This document shows, piece by piece, positions 6,533-15,611 of a DNA stretch of 64,000 nucleotides. The position numbers and the translations under genes are program-made. Within the stretch, counting starts at the first letter, position 1. Each line of letters starts with the position of its first letter. This stretch comes from Geodermatophilus sp. YIM 151500 (GTDB lineage Bacteria; Actinomycetota; Actinomycetes; Mycobacteriales; Geodermatophilaceae), in assembly GCF_025716945.1 (NCBI RefSeq), contig NZ_JAOVZT010000015.1, positions 36,885-100,884 of the forward strand, written 5' to 3'. The notes under the pieces are model-generated. The model was given only the letters and a program-made list of their open reading frames with translations. It made no database searches and was not told the DNA's origin.

Positions 6533-9013
6533 TCAGGGAGCCGGGCTGCACGACTCCGTCTGCGGTCCGGGGCAGGCGTGGGACGGCGTGGCCGTCGCCG
6601 GCTGCTGGTCGGTCGCCGGCTGCTGGTCGGTCGGCTGCCCGTCGGTCGGCTGCTCGCCCACCGGTGGCTGCGGCTCGACGGGTGGCTGCGGCTCGACGGG
6701 TGGCTGCGGCTCGGACGAAGGGTTCGAGTCCGACGTCCGGCCCGGATCCGAGGTGGGGCCCGGGTCGACCGGCGCACCCGGATCCGAGGACGGAACCGAT
6801 CCCGGGGAACCCGTTTCCGGCGACCCGCTCGACCCCGACTCCGGGGATCGCCCCGGGTCCGAGGAGGACGACGGGTCCGGGGTCGAGCCCGAACCCGACG
6901 TCGGGCCCGAGTCGGGCGTCCCTCCCGGCGCCGACGATCCGCTGGACCCCGACGTCGACGATCCGCTGGACCCCGACGTCGACGATCCGCTCGACCCGCC
7001 GTCCGACGTCCGGCCGGGCGGCGGCGTCGTGGGGTCGTCGGGGTCGGTGCCCGTAGCACGCTGCGACGGCTCGTCGTCCGGCTCGTCGTCGAACGCGGGG
7101 TCGAACGGGACCACCGCGGCGGTCTGGCGGGCCGCCTCGACCACCTCGGGGGGAGCGGGACGGTCCTCCCCACCGTCGGTGCCCCGCGGCCGTTCGAGGA
7201 CGACGGTGAGGTTGTGCTGCACGTCGACGACGACGAAGTTCTGCACGATGACGGGTGCCGGGCGCACCACCGCCACCGGTTTCGTCGCCAACGCCGGCCA
7301 GGGCTGCCCGACGTAGCGGACCGCGGGTCGGGCGGCGGGTGCGTCGAGCGGGTTGCCGCAGGAGCACCGCACCCGCGGTGTACCGCGGTCGTCGACGAGC
7401 ACCGCGGTCCCGGCCTGCAGGACCGACTGGTACGCCTGTGCCCGGCCGCCCCGGAAGCCGTGGTTGGTGACCGCCGTGTCGGCGCGGAGGACGACCGGCG
7501 TGAGACCCGTCACGAAGGGGCGGATCTCGTCCCGCGGGATGCCCTGGGCGCGCGCCCAGGCCGCGCCCCGGTCCGGGTGCTGCTCGAGGAACGTGGCCAG
7601 GCCCTCCTGGTCGCACGCCTCGGCGCCCGATCCGCCGTACAGGCCCGCGGAGTCGCCGGACACCGGGCGCTCCGACTCGGCTCCTCCGGCTACCGGTGGA
7701 CCGGCCGCCGATCCGCCGGCCGCCGGGGACGTGCCCGCGGACGGCGACGGTGTGGCGGGCGTGGCAGCGTCGGCCGGTGGCGGCACGAACGGATCGGCAC
7801 CGGGCGAGCCCGCCGGCTCGGCCGTGACCGGGACCGGTTCGACGGAGCCGAGCAGATTCGCCCCGAGGGCCATGGCGCCCGCGGCGACCAGCAGCGCGGC
7901 CGCGACGAGCAGCGCACGCGTCCGGCGCCGCCGCCGGTGGCGGGGACGCGGGGACGAGTCGGGGCCGAGCAGCCACGGCGTCCCGGCGCGTGGGGGCCGG
8001 GGCGGCAGGTCGACCGACTGCGTGACCGGGACGGGACCGCCCGCCGCTCCCGGGGCGACGCCGGTGACCGGGGCGACGCCGGTGACCGGGGCGATGCCGG
8101 TGACCGGGGCGACCCCGGTGACCGGGGCGACGCCGGTGACCGGGGCGACGCCCGTCACCGCGCCGGTCCCCGGCGCCCAGCCCGACCGGCCGGACAGCGC
8201 CGCGGCGGCGGCGAGGGCCATCTCCCCCGCGCTCCCGTACCGGGCACGCGGGTCCTTGGCCATCCCGCGCACGACGACGTCGTCCAGGGTCGGCGGTACC
8301 GACGGCACGAGCAGGGACGGCCGGGGCGGCTCGACGGTGAGGTGGGCGTACATCATCGCGGGCAGCTCGTCCGCCCGGAACGGCGGCTGCCCCGTCAGCG
8401 CCTCGTGCAGCAGGCAGGCGAGGGAGTACACGTCCACCCGGTGGTCGGTGGGCCCACCGGTGAGCCGCTCGGGCGCGATGTAGTCCATCGTCCCGACCGT
8501 CGTCCCGGTGGTGGTGAAGGACCCGGTGCCGCCGACGGCCGCGGCCACGCCGAAGTCCGCGAGGTAGCAGTGCAGGCCGGTCCCGTCGCTGCTCAGCAGG
8601 ACGTTCGACGGCTTGACGTCGCGGTGGAGGAGGCCGGCGGCATGGGCGGCGTCGAGCGCCGCGGCGACCTGGGTGACGACGTCGACGGCGCGGTCGGCCG
8701 GCAGCGGGCCCCGCTCCGCCAGGACCTTCTCGAGGTCGTCGCCCTGGATCAGCCGCATGTCGAGGTAGAGCCGGCCGTTGATCTCCCCGAAGTCGTGGAT
8801 CGGGATGACGTGGGCCTCGGTCAGCTGCGCCGCCCGCTGGCACTCGCCCAGGAAGCGAGCGCGGAACCGGTCGTCGGCGGCGAACTCGGGCCGCAGCCGT
8901 TTCAGGGCGACCGCGCGCCGCCGCACGGTGTCGTAGGCGCGGTGGACCTCGCCCATGCCGCCACGACCGATGAGCTCGTGGACCTGGTAGGGGCCGAACG
9001 ACTCGGGAGCCAT
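6533..9013 (-). CDS. Transmembrane Ser/Thr protein kinase with extracellular DUF6777-like domain
   Basis: 826 residues from the ATG at 9013, chosen because GAAGG lies 6 bases upstream; an in-frame ATG at 9019 is the alternative. Residues 1-270 are a Hanks-type kinase: GRGGMGEV loop, K38, HRDVKPSN (D132), DFG at 153-155. Residues about 287-321 are tandem PVTGVA repeats. One membrane helix spans about 366-389. The extracellular part has a DUF6777-like region (about 455-615) with the paired cysteines CSCGNPLDAP, then a long Ser/Gly/Pro repeat tail. It is probably a receptor kinase of the cell surface. The FHA-ABC transporter encoded directly upstream is a plausible phospho-partner; this is inference. 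Confidence 0.85.
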   Translation of the reverse strand: MAPESFGPYQVHELIGRGGMGEVHRAYDTVRRRAVALKRLRPEFAADDRFRARFLGECQRAAQLTEAHVIPIHDFGEINGRLYLDMRLIQGDDLEKVLAERGPLPADRAVDVVTQVAAALDAAHAAGLLHRDVKPSNVLLSSDGTGLHCYLADFGVAAAVGGTGSFTTTGTTVGTMDYIAPERLTGGPTDHRVDVYSLACLLHEALTGQPPFRADELPAMMYAHLTVEPPRPSLLVPSVPPTLDDVVVRGMAKDPRARYGSAGEMALAAAAALSGRSGWAPGTGAVTGVAPVTGVAPVTGVAPVTGIAPVTGVAPVTGVAPGAAGGPVPVTQSVDLPPRPPRAGTPWLLGPDSSPRPRHRRRRRTRALLVAAALLVAAGAMALGANLLGSVEPVPVTAEPAGSPGADPFVPPPADAATPATPSPSAGTSPAAGGSAAGPPVAGGAESERPVSGDSAGLYGGSGAEACDQEGLATFLEQHPDRGAAWARAQGIPRDEIRPFVTGLTPVVLRADTAVTNHGFRGGRAQAYQSVLQAGTAVLVDDRGTPRVRCSCGNPLDAPAARPAVRYVGQPWPALATKPVAVVRPAPVIVQNFVVVDVQHNLTVVLERPRGTDGGEDRPAPPEVVEAARQTAAVVPFDPAFDDEPDDEPSQRATGTDPDDPTTPPPGRTSDGGSSGSSTSGSSGSSTSGSSGSSAPGGTPDSGPTSGSGSTPDPSSSSDPGRSPESGSSGSPETGSPGSVPSSDPGAPVDPGPTSDPGRTSDSNPSSEPQPPVEPQPPVEPQPPVGEQPTDGQPTDQQPATDQQPATATPSHACPGPQTESCSPAP
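6663..7000 (-). repeat. Tandem repeats encoding the low-complexity kinase tail
   Basis: Three 18-base units (6663-6716) encode PQPPVE-type repeats and 24-base units starting at 6933 encode SGSSTSG-type repeats. The stretch between is also low complexity. These repeats lie inside the coding region for the extracellular tail and are likely to vary in copy number between strains. Confidence 0.8.
8057..8164 (-). repeat. Six 18-base tandem repeats in the kinase juxtamembrane region
   Basis: Six near-identical units of GACGCCGGTGACCGGGGC (plus strand) encode repeated PVTGVA on the minus strand, with two units carrying single changes and the last one more diverged. They keep the frame, so unit loss or gain would only alter linker length between kinase domain and membrane. 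Confidence 0.9.
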
Positions 9014-9146
9014 GATCATCCTTCGACGGCGGAGGCCGGGCAGGGAGCTCCGCGGTCGGGTGGGTGGCGGGCACCGTGCCGGCACGGTGCCGCCGTCCGG
9101 CACGCGGCTGCCGGTGCCGCCGCCCGTGGGCCGCGACCGGAACGCG

Positions 9147-11441
9147 TCACCGCCTGCTCCGGCGACGCAGCGGCTCGTCCCGCCGCAACCCGAGGTGGAC
9201 GGCCAGCAGCATCACCACGACGAGACCGGTCAGCACGAGGACGTCGGCGAGCCAGGTGGTCGCGCTGGGCCGCCACAGCGGGTCGTCGACCGGTGGGGTG
9301 AGCGTCCCGCCCAGCTCCATCGACACCGAGCCCATGGCGTACGCCCAGCGCGCGGGCACCGCCCACGACAGCTGGTCGAGCCCCGCGCGGCCGTCGAGCA
9401 CGAACAGCCCGCCGGACAGCACCAGCTGCAGCATGACCACCATGACCAGCAGCGGCATGCCGCGGTCGGCGTTGCTGATCAGCGAGGAGATGACCAGGCC
9501 GAGCACCATCGAGGCGACCGTGACGGCGGCCACCACCAGCCCGATCTCCACCTCGCCCCAGGGCAGCAGGACCGGGTCGCGCGGGCCGGGCCTGCCGAGC
9601 ATCGAGAGGGCGGCGAAGACTGCCACCTGGAGGAAGGTGACCACGGCGAGCACCAGCACCTTGGCCGCCAGGTACGCCCCACCGGACAGGCCGATCGCCC
9701 GCTCCCGCTGGAAGATGGACCGCTCCTTGACCAGCTCCCGGATCGAGCTGGCCGTGCCCATGAGCGCGCCGCCGAGCACCAGGACGAGCAGGAGCTGCGC
9801 CGGCCTCGGGTCCCCGACCTCCGCGGTCAGCCCCCGCGGGCTCGGTGTCGCGTGCGCCAGGCCGCTGAGCACGACGGGCAGGAAGGCGAGGAACGCCAGG
9901 TAGGTCCGGTCGGCCAGCAGCACGTCGAGGGTCCGCCGGGCGACCACGCCGAACTGCACCAGGCCGGCGCCGCTGCGCACCGGGCCGGCCGGCCAGGACC
10001 GGTCCCGCGAGCGGCCCGGGAGCGGGGACACCAGCCCGGCGCGGGGGCGGCTGCGCCAGTCGACGAGGGGGTCGTCCTCCAGCCGCAGGAACACGTCGGC
10101 GAAGGTCGCCACGCCGAAGTACCCGAGCGCCTCGCCGGGCGGCCCGTCGTAGGCGACCCGACCGCCCCGGGCGAGGATGACGAGCCGATCGCACGCGTCC
10201 AGGTTGAGGACGCTGTGGGTGACGACGACGACGGTCTGCCCCCGGTCCGCGAGCCCGCGCAGCGTCCGCATGACCTGCTTGTCCAGGCCGGGATCCAGCC
10301 CCGAGGTCGGTTCGTCGAGGAACAGCAGGGACGGCCTGGTGAGCAGCTCGAGCGCCACGCTGGTCCGCTTGCGCTGCCCGCCGGACAGGCTGCTGATCCG
10401 CTGGGAGGCCTGGTCCGCCAGCCCGAGCTCGCCGAGCACCTCGGCGATGCGCCGCTCGCGGTCCTCCCGCGGGACGTCGGTGGAGAAGCGCAGGCGCGCC
10501 GCGTGGGACAGCGCGCGGGACACGGTGAGCTGCGGGTGCAGGATGTCGTCCTGCGGCACGACGCCGATGCGGTGGCGCAGCTCGTCGTAGTCGCCGTACA
10601 GGTCGCGCCCGCCGTAGCGGACGACGCCGTCGTCCGCCGGCCGGGTGCCGGCCAGTGCGGCCAGCAGCGTGGACTTGCCCGCACCGCTCGGGCCGAGGAC
10701 GGCGACGAGGCTGCTGCCGGGGATGCGCAGGTCGACGCCGTCGAGCAGCCGCCTGCCCTGCCGGGTGACGACCAGGCCCTCGGCCTCGATGTCGACGTCC
10801 CCCTGGTCGCGGTACTCCAGCAACCGGTCCCCGCGCAGCTGCAGCAGGGCGGGGCCGACGCCGATCACGTCGCCCTCGGCGACGTCCCCGCTGTCGACGC
10901 GACGTCCGTTGAGGTGCGTGCCGTTCGTGCTGCCCAGATCGCGCAGGTGCCAGCCGCGCGGTGTCCGCTCCACGACGGCGTGGTGCCGCGAGACCAGCAG
11001 GTCGTCGACGACGACGTCGTTGCCGGCCAGGCGCCCGATGCTGATCTGCGAGCCGGAGACGGAGTGCTGGCCGGTCCTCCGGGCGTGCGTGGGCGACGCC
11101 CCGCCCGGGCCGCTCGCGCCGGCGATCGGCGTGAGCGTCATCCGGACGCCGTGCACCGGGTGCCCGAGCTCGACCGAGGTGGGCGTGGTGACGAGGACCT
11201 GCGCCGACCGCTGCCCGTCGATGAACACGCCGTTGCGGCTGTGGTCGGTGAGCAGCCACCCCCCGGCGGCCGGCCCGACGGAGGCGTGGCGGCGGGACAC
11301 CAGCCCGTGGTCGACGTGGACCTCGGCGTCGACGTCCCGACCGATGGTGAGCGACCCGCCCGGCGGGACCACCCAGGATCGGCCGCCGAGACGCACCACG
11401 AGGGGCACGGACGCGTCGCGCGCCATCGTCCCCTGGTCCAT
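9147..11441 (-). CDS. ABC-2 type exporter with two N-terminal FHA domains
   Basis: 764 residues, a half-transporter with everything in one chain. FHA domain 1 is at about 14-105 (GRD, SRRHASV) and FHA domain 2 at about 132-205 (IGR, SRHHAVV, STNGTHLNG). The ATPase spans 220-440: Walker A GPSGAGKST (250-258), signature LSGGQ (352-356), Walker B LLFLDEP, H-loop THS (about 409). The C-terminal part (about 500-760) carries ABC-2 membrane helices. FHA domains bind phosphothreonine, and a Ser/Thr kinase gene follows 134 bases downstream on the same strand, so phosphorylation-dependent control of export is likely. Related mycobacterial proteins (Rv1747 type) are kinase substrates. The cargo is unknown. 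Confidence 0.88.
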   Translation of the reverse strand: MDQGTMARDASVPLVVRLGGRSWVVPPGGSLTIGRDVDAEVHVDHGLVSRRHASVGPAAGGWLLTDHSRNGVFIDGQRSAQVLVTTPTSVELGHPVHGVRMTLTPIAGASGPGGASPTHARRTGQHSVSGSQISIGRLAGNDVVVDDLLVSRHHAVVERTPRGWHLRDLGSTNGTHLNGRRVDSGDVAEGDVIGVGPALLQLRGDRLLEYRDQGDVDIEAEGLVVTRQGRRLLDGVDLRIPGSSLVAVLGPSGAGKSTLLAALAGTRPADDGVVRYGGRDLYGDYDELRHRIGVVPQDDILHPQLTVSRALSHAARLRFSTDVPREDRERRIAEVLGELGLADQASQRISSLSGGQRKRTSVALELLTRPSLLFLDEPTSGLDPGLDKQVMRTLRGLADRGQTVVVVTHSVLNLDACDRLVILARGGRVAYDGPPGEALGYFGVATFADVFLRLEDDPLVDWRSRPRAGLVSPLPGRSRDRSWPAGPVRSGAGLVQFGVVARRTLDVLLADRTYLAFLAFLPVVLSGLAHATPSPRGLTAEVGDPRPAQLLLVLVLGGALMGTASSIRELVKERSIFQRERAIGLSGGAYLAAKVLVLAVVTFLQVAVFAALSMLGRPGPRDPVLLPWGEVEIGLVVAAVTVASMVLGLVISSLISNADRGMPLLVMVVMLQLVLSGGLFVLDGRAGLDQLSWAVPARWAYAMGSVSMELGGTLTPPVDDPLWRPSATTWLADVLVLTGLVVVMLLAVHLGLRRDEPLRRRSRR

Positions 11442-11827
11442 GCCGGCTCCCGTGTCCGTCCCCGCTGGCAGTCACCGGACGGCCCGCCGCCGTGCCACGG
11501 GCGACGGGTCCGGGAGCGGGCCCGTGTGCCTCCCCGTGGCACCGCACGCCCCGACATGCCCGACCGAAGGCGGGAGCATCGTCGCTCCGGTGCCGCGGGT
11601 CGATGGCCCCGTGCGCCGGATCGCTGGAACGCCCGGTGCGTCCCTACACCCGGTGACCGGAACGCGCACGTTCCGGAGTGCCGGGCGCTCCCTCCCCCAC
11701 CCGGGGAGGCGCGTACCCCGCCGGAGGGTGGGGCGGATCCACCCCTGGGGTGCCTGGATGCGGCCGGTCGCGCGACCCGACGCTCCCCGGGTCGGTGCTC
11801 GACCGACCCGAGGAGAGGACGAACACG
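11442..11827. other. 386-base intergenic region between divergent genes
   Basis: No convincing gene is seen. The region must hold the divergent promoters for the FHA-ABC gene and the zinc peptidase gene. It contains the CCGGAACG hairpin at 11657-11676 and GC-rich inverted stretches around 11720-11755. The ribosome site GAGGAGAGGA of the peptidase gene is at its right end. Confidence 0.6.
11657..11676. promoter_or_regulatory. Perfect 8-base inverted repeat (operator or hairpin)
   Basis: CCGGAACG and CGTTCCGG are perfect inverted arms around a 4-base centre, in the middle of the divergent intergenic region. It contains GGAAC, which resembles -35 sites of extracytoplasmic-function sigma factors, and its symmetry would also suit a dimeric repressor. 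It lies about 150 bases before the peptidase start. Confidence 0.35.
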
Positions 11828-12673
11828 ATGCAGTCCCCCACGCACCCCGGCCTCCGGGCCGTGCTCGTGACCGCCGCCGTCGCCGCAGGCCTGACCGTCC
11901 TGCCCGGCACGGCCGCCCCGGCTGCCGCCGCGACCGCGGACCCGGCGACCGCGGACCCGGCGGCCGCGGACCCGGCGACCGCGGACCTGGCGACCGCGGA
12001 CCCGGCGGCCACGGCCGGCACCGCCCGGGATGCCACCGCCGCCAGCGCCGCGCGGGCGGGGTCGATGTGGGACTTCCTGCAGACGCAGCTGCTCGACGTG
12101 CACGAGTACTGGTCGCGGTTCCAGGGCGCAGCGGGCGGCCCGGCGACCTCCGTGGACTACGTCTTCCCCGTGCCGGGCGAGGTCTTCCCGACCAGCTGCG
12201 GCCCCTCGGACGACAACTCGATGTTCTACTGCCCGGCGGACGACCTCGTCGTCTTCTCCCAGGACGTCGCCATCCGGCTGTGGAACGGGGAGTACCAGGT
12301 GAACCCCGACGACCACGCGGGCAAGGTCGCCGGCGACTTCGCCGTGGCCCTGATGGTCGCGCACGAGTACGCGCACAACGTCCAGTGGGAGATCGGCCTC
12401 GGGACCGATCCCGCGGAGTTCCCGCTCATCGCCCTCGAGCTGCACGCCGACTGCTGGGCCGGCGTGTGGATGAACGACAGCTATTACGCCGGCCAGCTGC
12501 AGGGCACGGACGTCGAGGAGGCCGTCGCCACGATGGAGCGGCTCGGCGACTACGAAGTCGGGAACCCGACGACCCACGGCACACCGGCGCAGCGGGCCGC
12601 CGCGTTCCTCCACGGTTACGACTCCGGGGAACCGGTCGCCTGCGACGCCGTCCTGACCCACTCCTGGCTGTAG
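11828..12673 (+). CDS. Secreted neutral zinc metallopeptidase-like protein
   Basis: 281 residues, ATG after GAGGAGAGGA. A signal peptide ends near residues 30-36 (hydrophobic run, then APAAAA). Residues 37-62 are tandem ATADPA repeats. The catalytic part has HEYAHNVQ (HExxH at 179-183) and a downstream ELHADCWAG that supplies the third ligand E204, as in the YpfJ-type putative neutral zinc metallopeptidases. Cysteines at 124, 135 and 209 could form disulfides. It probably acts outside the cell. It is divergent from the FHA-ABC exporter, but nothing shows that it is the exporter's cargo. Confidence 0.82.
   Translation: MQSPTHPGLRAVLVTAAVAAGLTVLPGTAAPAAAATADPATADPAAADPATADLATADPAATAGTARDATAASAARAGSMWDFLQTQLLDVHEYWSRFQGAAGGPATSVDYVFPVPGEVFPTSCGPSDDNSMFYCPADDLVVFSQDVAIRLWNGEYQVNPDDHAGKVAGDFAVALMVAHEYAHNVQWEIGLGTDPAEFPLIALELHADCWAGVWMNDSYYAGQLQGTDVEEAVATMERLGDYEVGNPTTHGTPAQRAAAFLHGYDSGEPVACDAVLTHSWL
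11931..12013 (+). repeat. Tandem repeat encoding ATADPA units after the signal peptide
   Basis: Fifteen-base units close to GCGACCGCGGACCCG are repeated about five times with point changes, giving an Ala/Thr/Asp/Pro-rich linker at the start of the mature protease. Copy number is probably variable. Confidence 0.75.
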
Positions 12674-12802
12674 TCCTCGTCCCCCCGGCGGTGGCTCCCC
12701 CGGTTCCGCGGGGCTCCCGCCGTCCCTTCCCCGCCTCACCCCCGGGGGTGGAACCCGGGGACCGGGGTCGGGAACCGGTGTGGACCTGTCGATGCCCCTG
12801 GG

Positions 12803-13135
12803 GTGACGACGCCATCCCCGCCGGGCCGCGCGCTGCCGGAGGTGCTGCTCCGGGTCGCCGCCGTCCTCCGGCTGCCCGTGGACCGCGACGCCGTCCCGGT
12901 CGACCCGGCACCCGTGCCGCCCGGCTGGGAGCGGCAGGACTTCGACGCCGACCGCGACCGCGACCTCGACCCGCTCGAGTGGCTGGGCTTCCGGCCCGCG
13001 CCGCGCCTCGACCGGCCGCGGCTGTCCTGGTCCCGCCCGGCACGCTGGCCGGCCGGGGAACCGGCGGAGGCGCCCGGGGAGCCGGCCGACCCGCCGGCCG
13101 GCGAGCGCCCCGGTGGGCCGGCCGTTCCAGGATGA
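12803..13135 (+). CDS. Hypothetical small protein
   Basis: 110 residues from a GTG. I do not recognise a family. Residues 40-75 hold an acidic and tryptophan-containing core (GWERQDFDADRDRDLDPLEWLGF) and the rest is Pro/Arg-rich. Codon positions show the strong third-position GC expected of real genes here. There is no clear ribosome binding site. It is convergent with rdgB, 18 bases apart. It could be a real small cytoplasmic protein or a chance frame. Confidence 0.45.
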   Translation: MTTPSPPGRALPEVLLRVAAVLRLPVDRDAVPVDPAPVPPGWERQDFDADRDRDLDPLEWLGFRPAPRLDRPRLSWSRPARWPAGEPAEAPGEPADPPAGERPGGPAVPG

Positions 13136-13153
13136 GGCGTCGTCGGGTGGTGC

Positions 13154-13777
13154 TCAGCCGGCCGCGAGCGTCGCGGCGACCACCGGGACGAGCGCCGCGA
13201 AGGCCTGGCCGCGGTGACTGCGCGCGTCCTTCTCCGCGGGGTCCAGCTCGGCCGACGTGACGGTCAGCCCCTCGGGCACGAACACCGGGTCGTAGCCGAA
13301 CCCGTTGGATCCGCGCTTCTCGCGGATGACCCGGCCGCGCCAGGCCCGCTCGACGACCTGCTCGACCCCGCCGGGGGTGACCAGGGCGGCCGCGCAGACG
13401 AAGGCCGCGCCCCGCCGCTCGTCGGGCACGTCGGCGAGCTGGCCGAGCAGCAGCGCGGTGTTGGCGTCGTCGTCCCCGTGCCGCCCCGACCAGCGGGCCG
13501 ACAGCACGCCCGGCATGCCGTTGAGCGCGTCGACGGCGATCCCCGAGTCGTCGGCCACCGCCGGCAGGCCGGTGGCCCGCGCCCCGTCGCGGGCCTTGAG
13601 CAACGCGTTCTCGGCGAAGGTCGCACCGGTCTCCGGCGTCTCGGGGAACGGCTCGACCGCGTCGAGCCCCACCACCTGCACGCCGGGGACGGCGCCGTCG
13701 AGCAGCCGCTGCAGCTCGGCCAGCTTGCCGCGGTTGCGCGTGGCCAGCAGCAACCGGACCGGTGCCGCGCTGCTCAT
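13154..13777 (-). CDS. rdgB: Non-canonical purine NTP pyrophosphatase (RdgB/HAM1)
   Basis: 207 residues, start ATG overlapping the rph stop (ATGA). The N-terminal [14 protein letters not shown] is the Ham1 nucleotide-binding motif; [44 protein letters not shown] and [10 protein letters not shown] are the conserved catalytic segments. The enzyme hydrolyses dITP, XTP and ITP to monophosphates, cleaning the nucleotide pool in the cytoplasm. Coupling to rph is common in actinobacteria and is seen in mycobacteria. Confidence 0.97.
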   Translation of the reverse strand: MSSAAPVRLLLATRNRGKLAELQRLLDGAVPGVQVVGLDAVEPFPETPETGATFAENALLKARDGARATGLPAVADDSGIAVDALNGMPGVLSARWSGRHGDDDANTALLLGQLADVPDERRGAAFVCAAALVTPGGVEQVVERAWRGRVIREKRGSNGFGYDPVFVPEGLTVTSAELDPAEKDARSHRGQAFAALVPVVAATLAAG

Positions 13778-14502
13778 CGGGCCAGCGCCTCCTGCTGGCG
13801 GCGGGTGAGGTCCGCGCACCCGGCGACGGCGAGGTCGAGCAGGGCGTCCAGGGTCGGGCGGTCGAACACGGCGGCCTCCGCGGTGCCCTGGACCTCGACG
13901 AACCCGCCCTCGCCGGTGCAGACGACGTTCATGTCGCTGTGCGCCCGCACGTCCTCCTCGTAGGCCAGGTCGAGGCGCGGCTCGCCGTCGATGACGCCGA
14001 CGCTCACCGCGGCGACCGACTGCACCAGCGCCGTGGGCCGGGCCAGCTTCTTCCGCTCGCCGAGCCACGCGACGGCGTCGGCCAGCGCCACGTAGGCGCC
14101 GGTGATGGCCGCCGTCCGGGTGCCGCCGTCGGCCTGCAGCACGTCGCAGTCGATGGCGACGCTGTTCTCCCCGAGCGCCGCCAGGTCGATCGAGGCGCGC
14201 AGCGAGCGGCCGATGAGCCGGCTGATCTCGTGCGTGCGTCCGCCGATGCGGCCCCGGACCGACTCGCGGTCGCTGCGCGTGTGCGTGGCGCGGGGCAGCA
14301 TGGCGTACTCCGCGGTGACCCAGCCCAGGCCCGAGCCCTTGCGCCACCGCGGGACGCCGTCGGTCACGCTGGCCGCGCAGAGCACGCGCGTACGGCCGAA
14401 TTCGACGAGCACCGAGCCCTCGGCGTGGTCGAGCCAGTGGCGGGTGATGGTCACGGGGCGCAGTTCGTCGGCGGCGCGGCCGTCGGGTCGGGTCACGGGC
14501 AT
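13774..14502 (-). CDS. rph: Ribonuclease PH
   Basis: 242 residues, full length for the family. It begins [18 protein letters not shown] and carries [54 protein letters not shown] and the C-terminal [13 protein letters not shown]. RNase PH uses phosphate to trim the 3' tails of tRNA precursors. Its stop overlaps the rdgB start by 4 bases, so the two are translated together. Confidence 0.97.
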   Translation of the reverse strand: MPVTRPDGRAADELRPVTITRHWLDHAEGSVLVEFGRTRVLCAASVTDGVPRWRKGSGLGWVTAEYAMLPRATHTRSDRESVRGRIGGRTHEISRLIGRSLRASIDLAALGENSVAIDCDVLQADGGTRTAAITGAYVALADAVAWLGERKKLARPTALVQSVAAVSVGVIDGEPRLDLAYEEDVRAHSDMNVVCTGEGGFVEVQGTAEAAVFDRPTLDALLDLAVAGCADLTRRQQEALAR

Positions 14503-14570
14503 CGAGGCTATCCGCGGTGCAGGTGCCCGCTGGAGTGCGACCCCGGTGCGGCCCGGCGAGGATCGCGGGC

Positions 14571-14975
14571 ATGCGATCGGAACTCCGAGCCGTCCGCACC
14601 GGCGGCGCGCCGGCGGTGGTGGACCTGACCGACGAGTGCGCCGAGTTCGTCCGCTCCGACGGCGACGGCCTGCTGCAGGTGTTCGTGCCGCACGCGACCG
14701 CGGGCATCGCCATCCTGGAGACGGGGTCGGGGAGCGACGACGACCTGCTGGCCCGGCTCGACGAGCTGCTGCCCCGCGACGACCGCTGGCGGCACCGGCA
14801 CGGCAGTCCCGGGCACGGCCGCGACCACGTGGTGCCCGCGTTCCTGCCGCCGCACGCCAGCGTCCCGGTGCTCGAGGGCCGCCTCATGCTCGGCACCTGG
14901 CAGCGCATCTGCCTGGTGGACACCAACGCGGACAACCCGCAGCGGCAGGTGCGCCTGTCGTTCCTGCCCGGGTGA
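14571..14975 (+). CDS. YjbQ family protein (UPF0047)
   Basis: 134 residues. Conserved elements are [12 protein letters not shown], the [10 protein letters not shown] segment, the metal-binding [13 protein letters not shown] region, and [12 protein letters not shown] followed by R-VRLSFLPG. YjbQ members are small cytoplasmic trimers; some show weak thiamine-phosphate synthase activity, but the true role is unsettled. It is divergent from rph and lies 119 bases before bcp on the same strand. Confidence 0.88.
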   Translation: MRSELRAVRTGGAPAVVDLTDECAEFVRSDGDGLLQVFVPHATAGIAILETGSGSDDDLLARLDELLPRDDRWRHRHGSPGHGRDHVVPAFLPPHASVPVLEGRLMLGTWQRICLVDTNADNPQRQVRLSFLPG

Positions 14976-15094
14976 GGGACCCTGGGCGGGTGACGGGCGG
15001 GCCTGGGCCGGTGACGGGGCGGGCCCGGCCGGGTGACCGCCGGCGCGGCGCACCCCCCGCGCACCGGACGGACGCGCACGGCAGGATGCCGGGT

Positions 15095-15592
15095 ATGAGC
15101 GAGACCGACAGCGGGACGACGGCCGCCGTCCGCCTCTCCCCCGGCGACCCGGCCCCGGATTTCACCCTGCCCGACGCCGACGGCAACGCGGTCTCCCTCG
15201 CCGACCACCGCGGACGCCGGGTGATCGTCTACTGCTACCCCGCCGCGCTGACCCCCGGCTGCACCACGCAGGCGGTCGACTTCACCTCCGCCGCCGGGGA
15301 GCTCGCCGAGGCGGGGCTGGACATCATCGGCATCTCGCCGGACCCGCCGGAGAAGCTGCTGCGCTTCCGCGAGCAGGAGGGTCTCGGCATCACGCTGGTC
15401 TCCGACGTCGACAAGCAGGTGCTGCAGGCGTACGGCGCCTACGGACCGAAGAAGCTGTACGGCAAGGAGGTCGTCGGCGTGATCCGCTCGACCTTCGTGG
15501 TCGACGCCGAGGGCCGCATCGAGCGCGCCGCCTACAACGTCAGGGCGACCGGGCACGTGGCCAAGCTGCGCAAGGACCTCGGCCTGGCCTGA
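15095..15592 (+). CDS. bcp: Thioredoxin-dependent peroxiredoxin, Bcp/PrxQ family
   Basis: 165 residues. The peroxidatic site is YCYPAALTPGCTTQA; the cysteine C56 lies in TPGC as in Bcp. No resolving cysteine is found in the usual CxxxxC spacing, so this is a 1-Cys-like member or it uses an external thiol. The C-terminal KLYGKEVVGVIRSTFVVDAEG is characteristic. It reduces hydroperoxides in the cytoplasm. It is convergent with the NhaA fusion gene. An ATG at 15086 is an alternative start. Confidence 0.92.
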   Translation: MSETDSGTTAAVRLSPGDPAPDFTLPDADGNAVSLADHRGRRVIVYCYPAALTPGCTTQAVDFTSAAGELAEAGLDIIGISPDPPEKLLRFREQEGLGITLVSDVDKQVLQAYGAYGPKKLYGKEVVGVIRSTFVVDAEGRIERAAYNVRATGHVAKLRKDLGLA

Positions 15593-15611
15593 CCGTGCCC
15601 ACCGGCGGTCG

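Noticed and set aside
8057..8164. CRISPR array
   Set aside because: The units are adjacent without spacers and in frame within a kinase gene.
6090..9074. 994-residue frame in the kinase region
   Set aside because: It is another frame of the kinase gene; the kinase motifs are in frame 6533-9013, and this one is Arg/Gly/Pro-rich with no domain.
9016..11547. 843-residue frame over the FHA-ABC gene
   Set aside because: It is the shifted frame of the same strand; FHA and ABC motifs are found only in 9147-11441.
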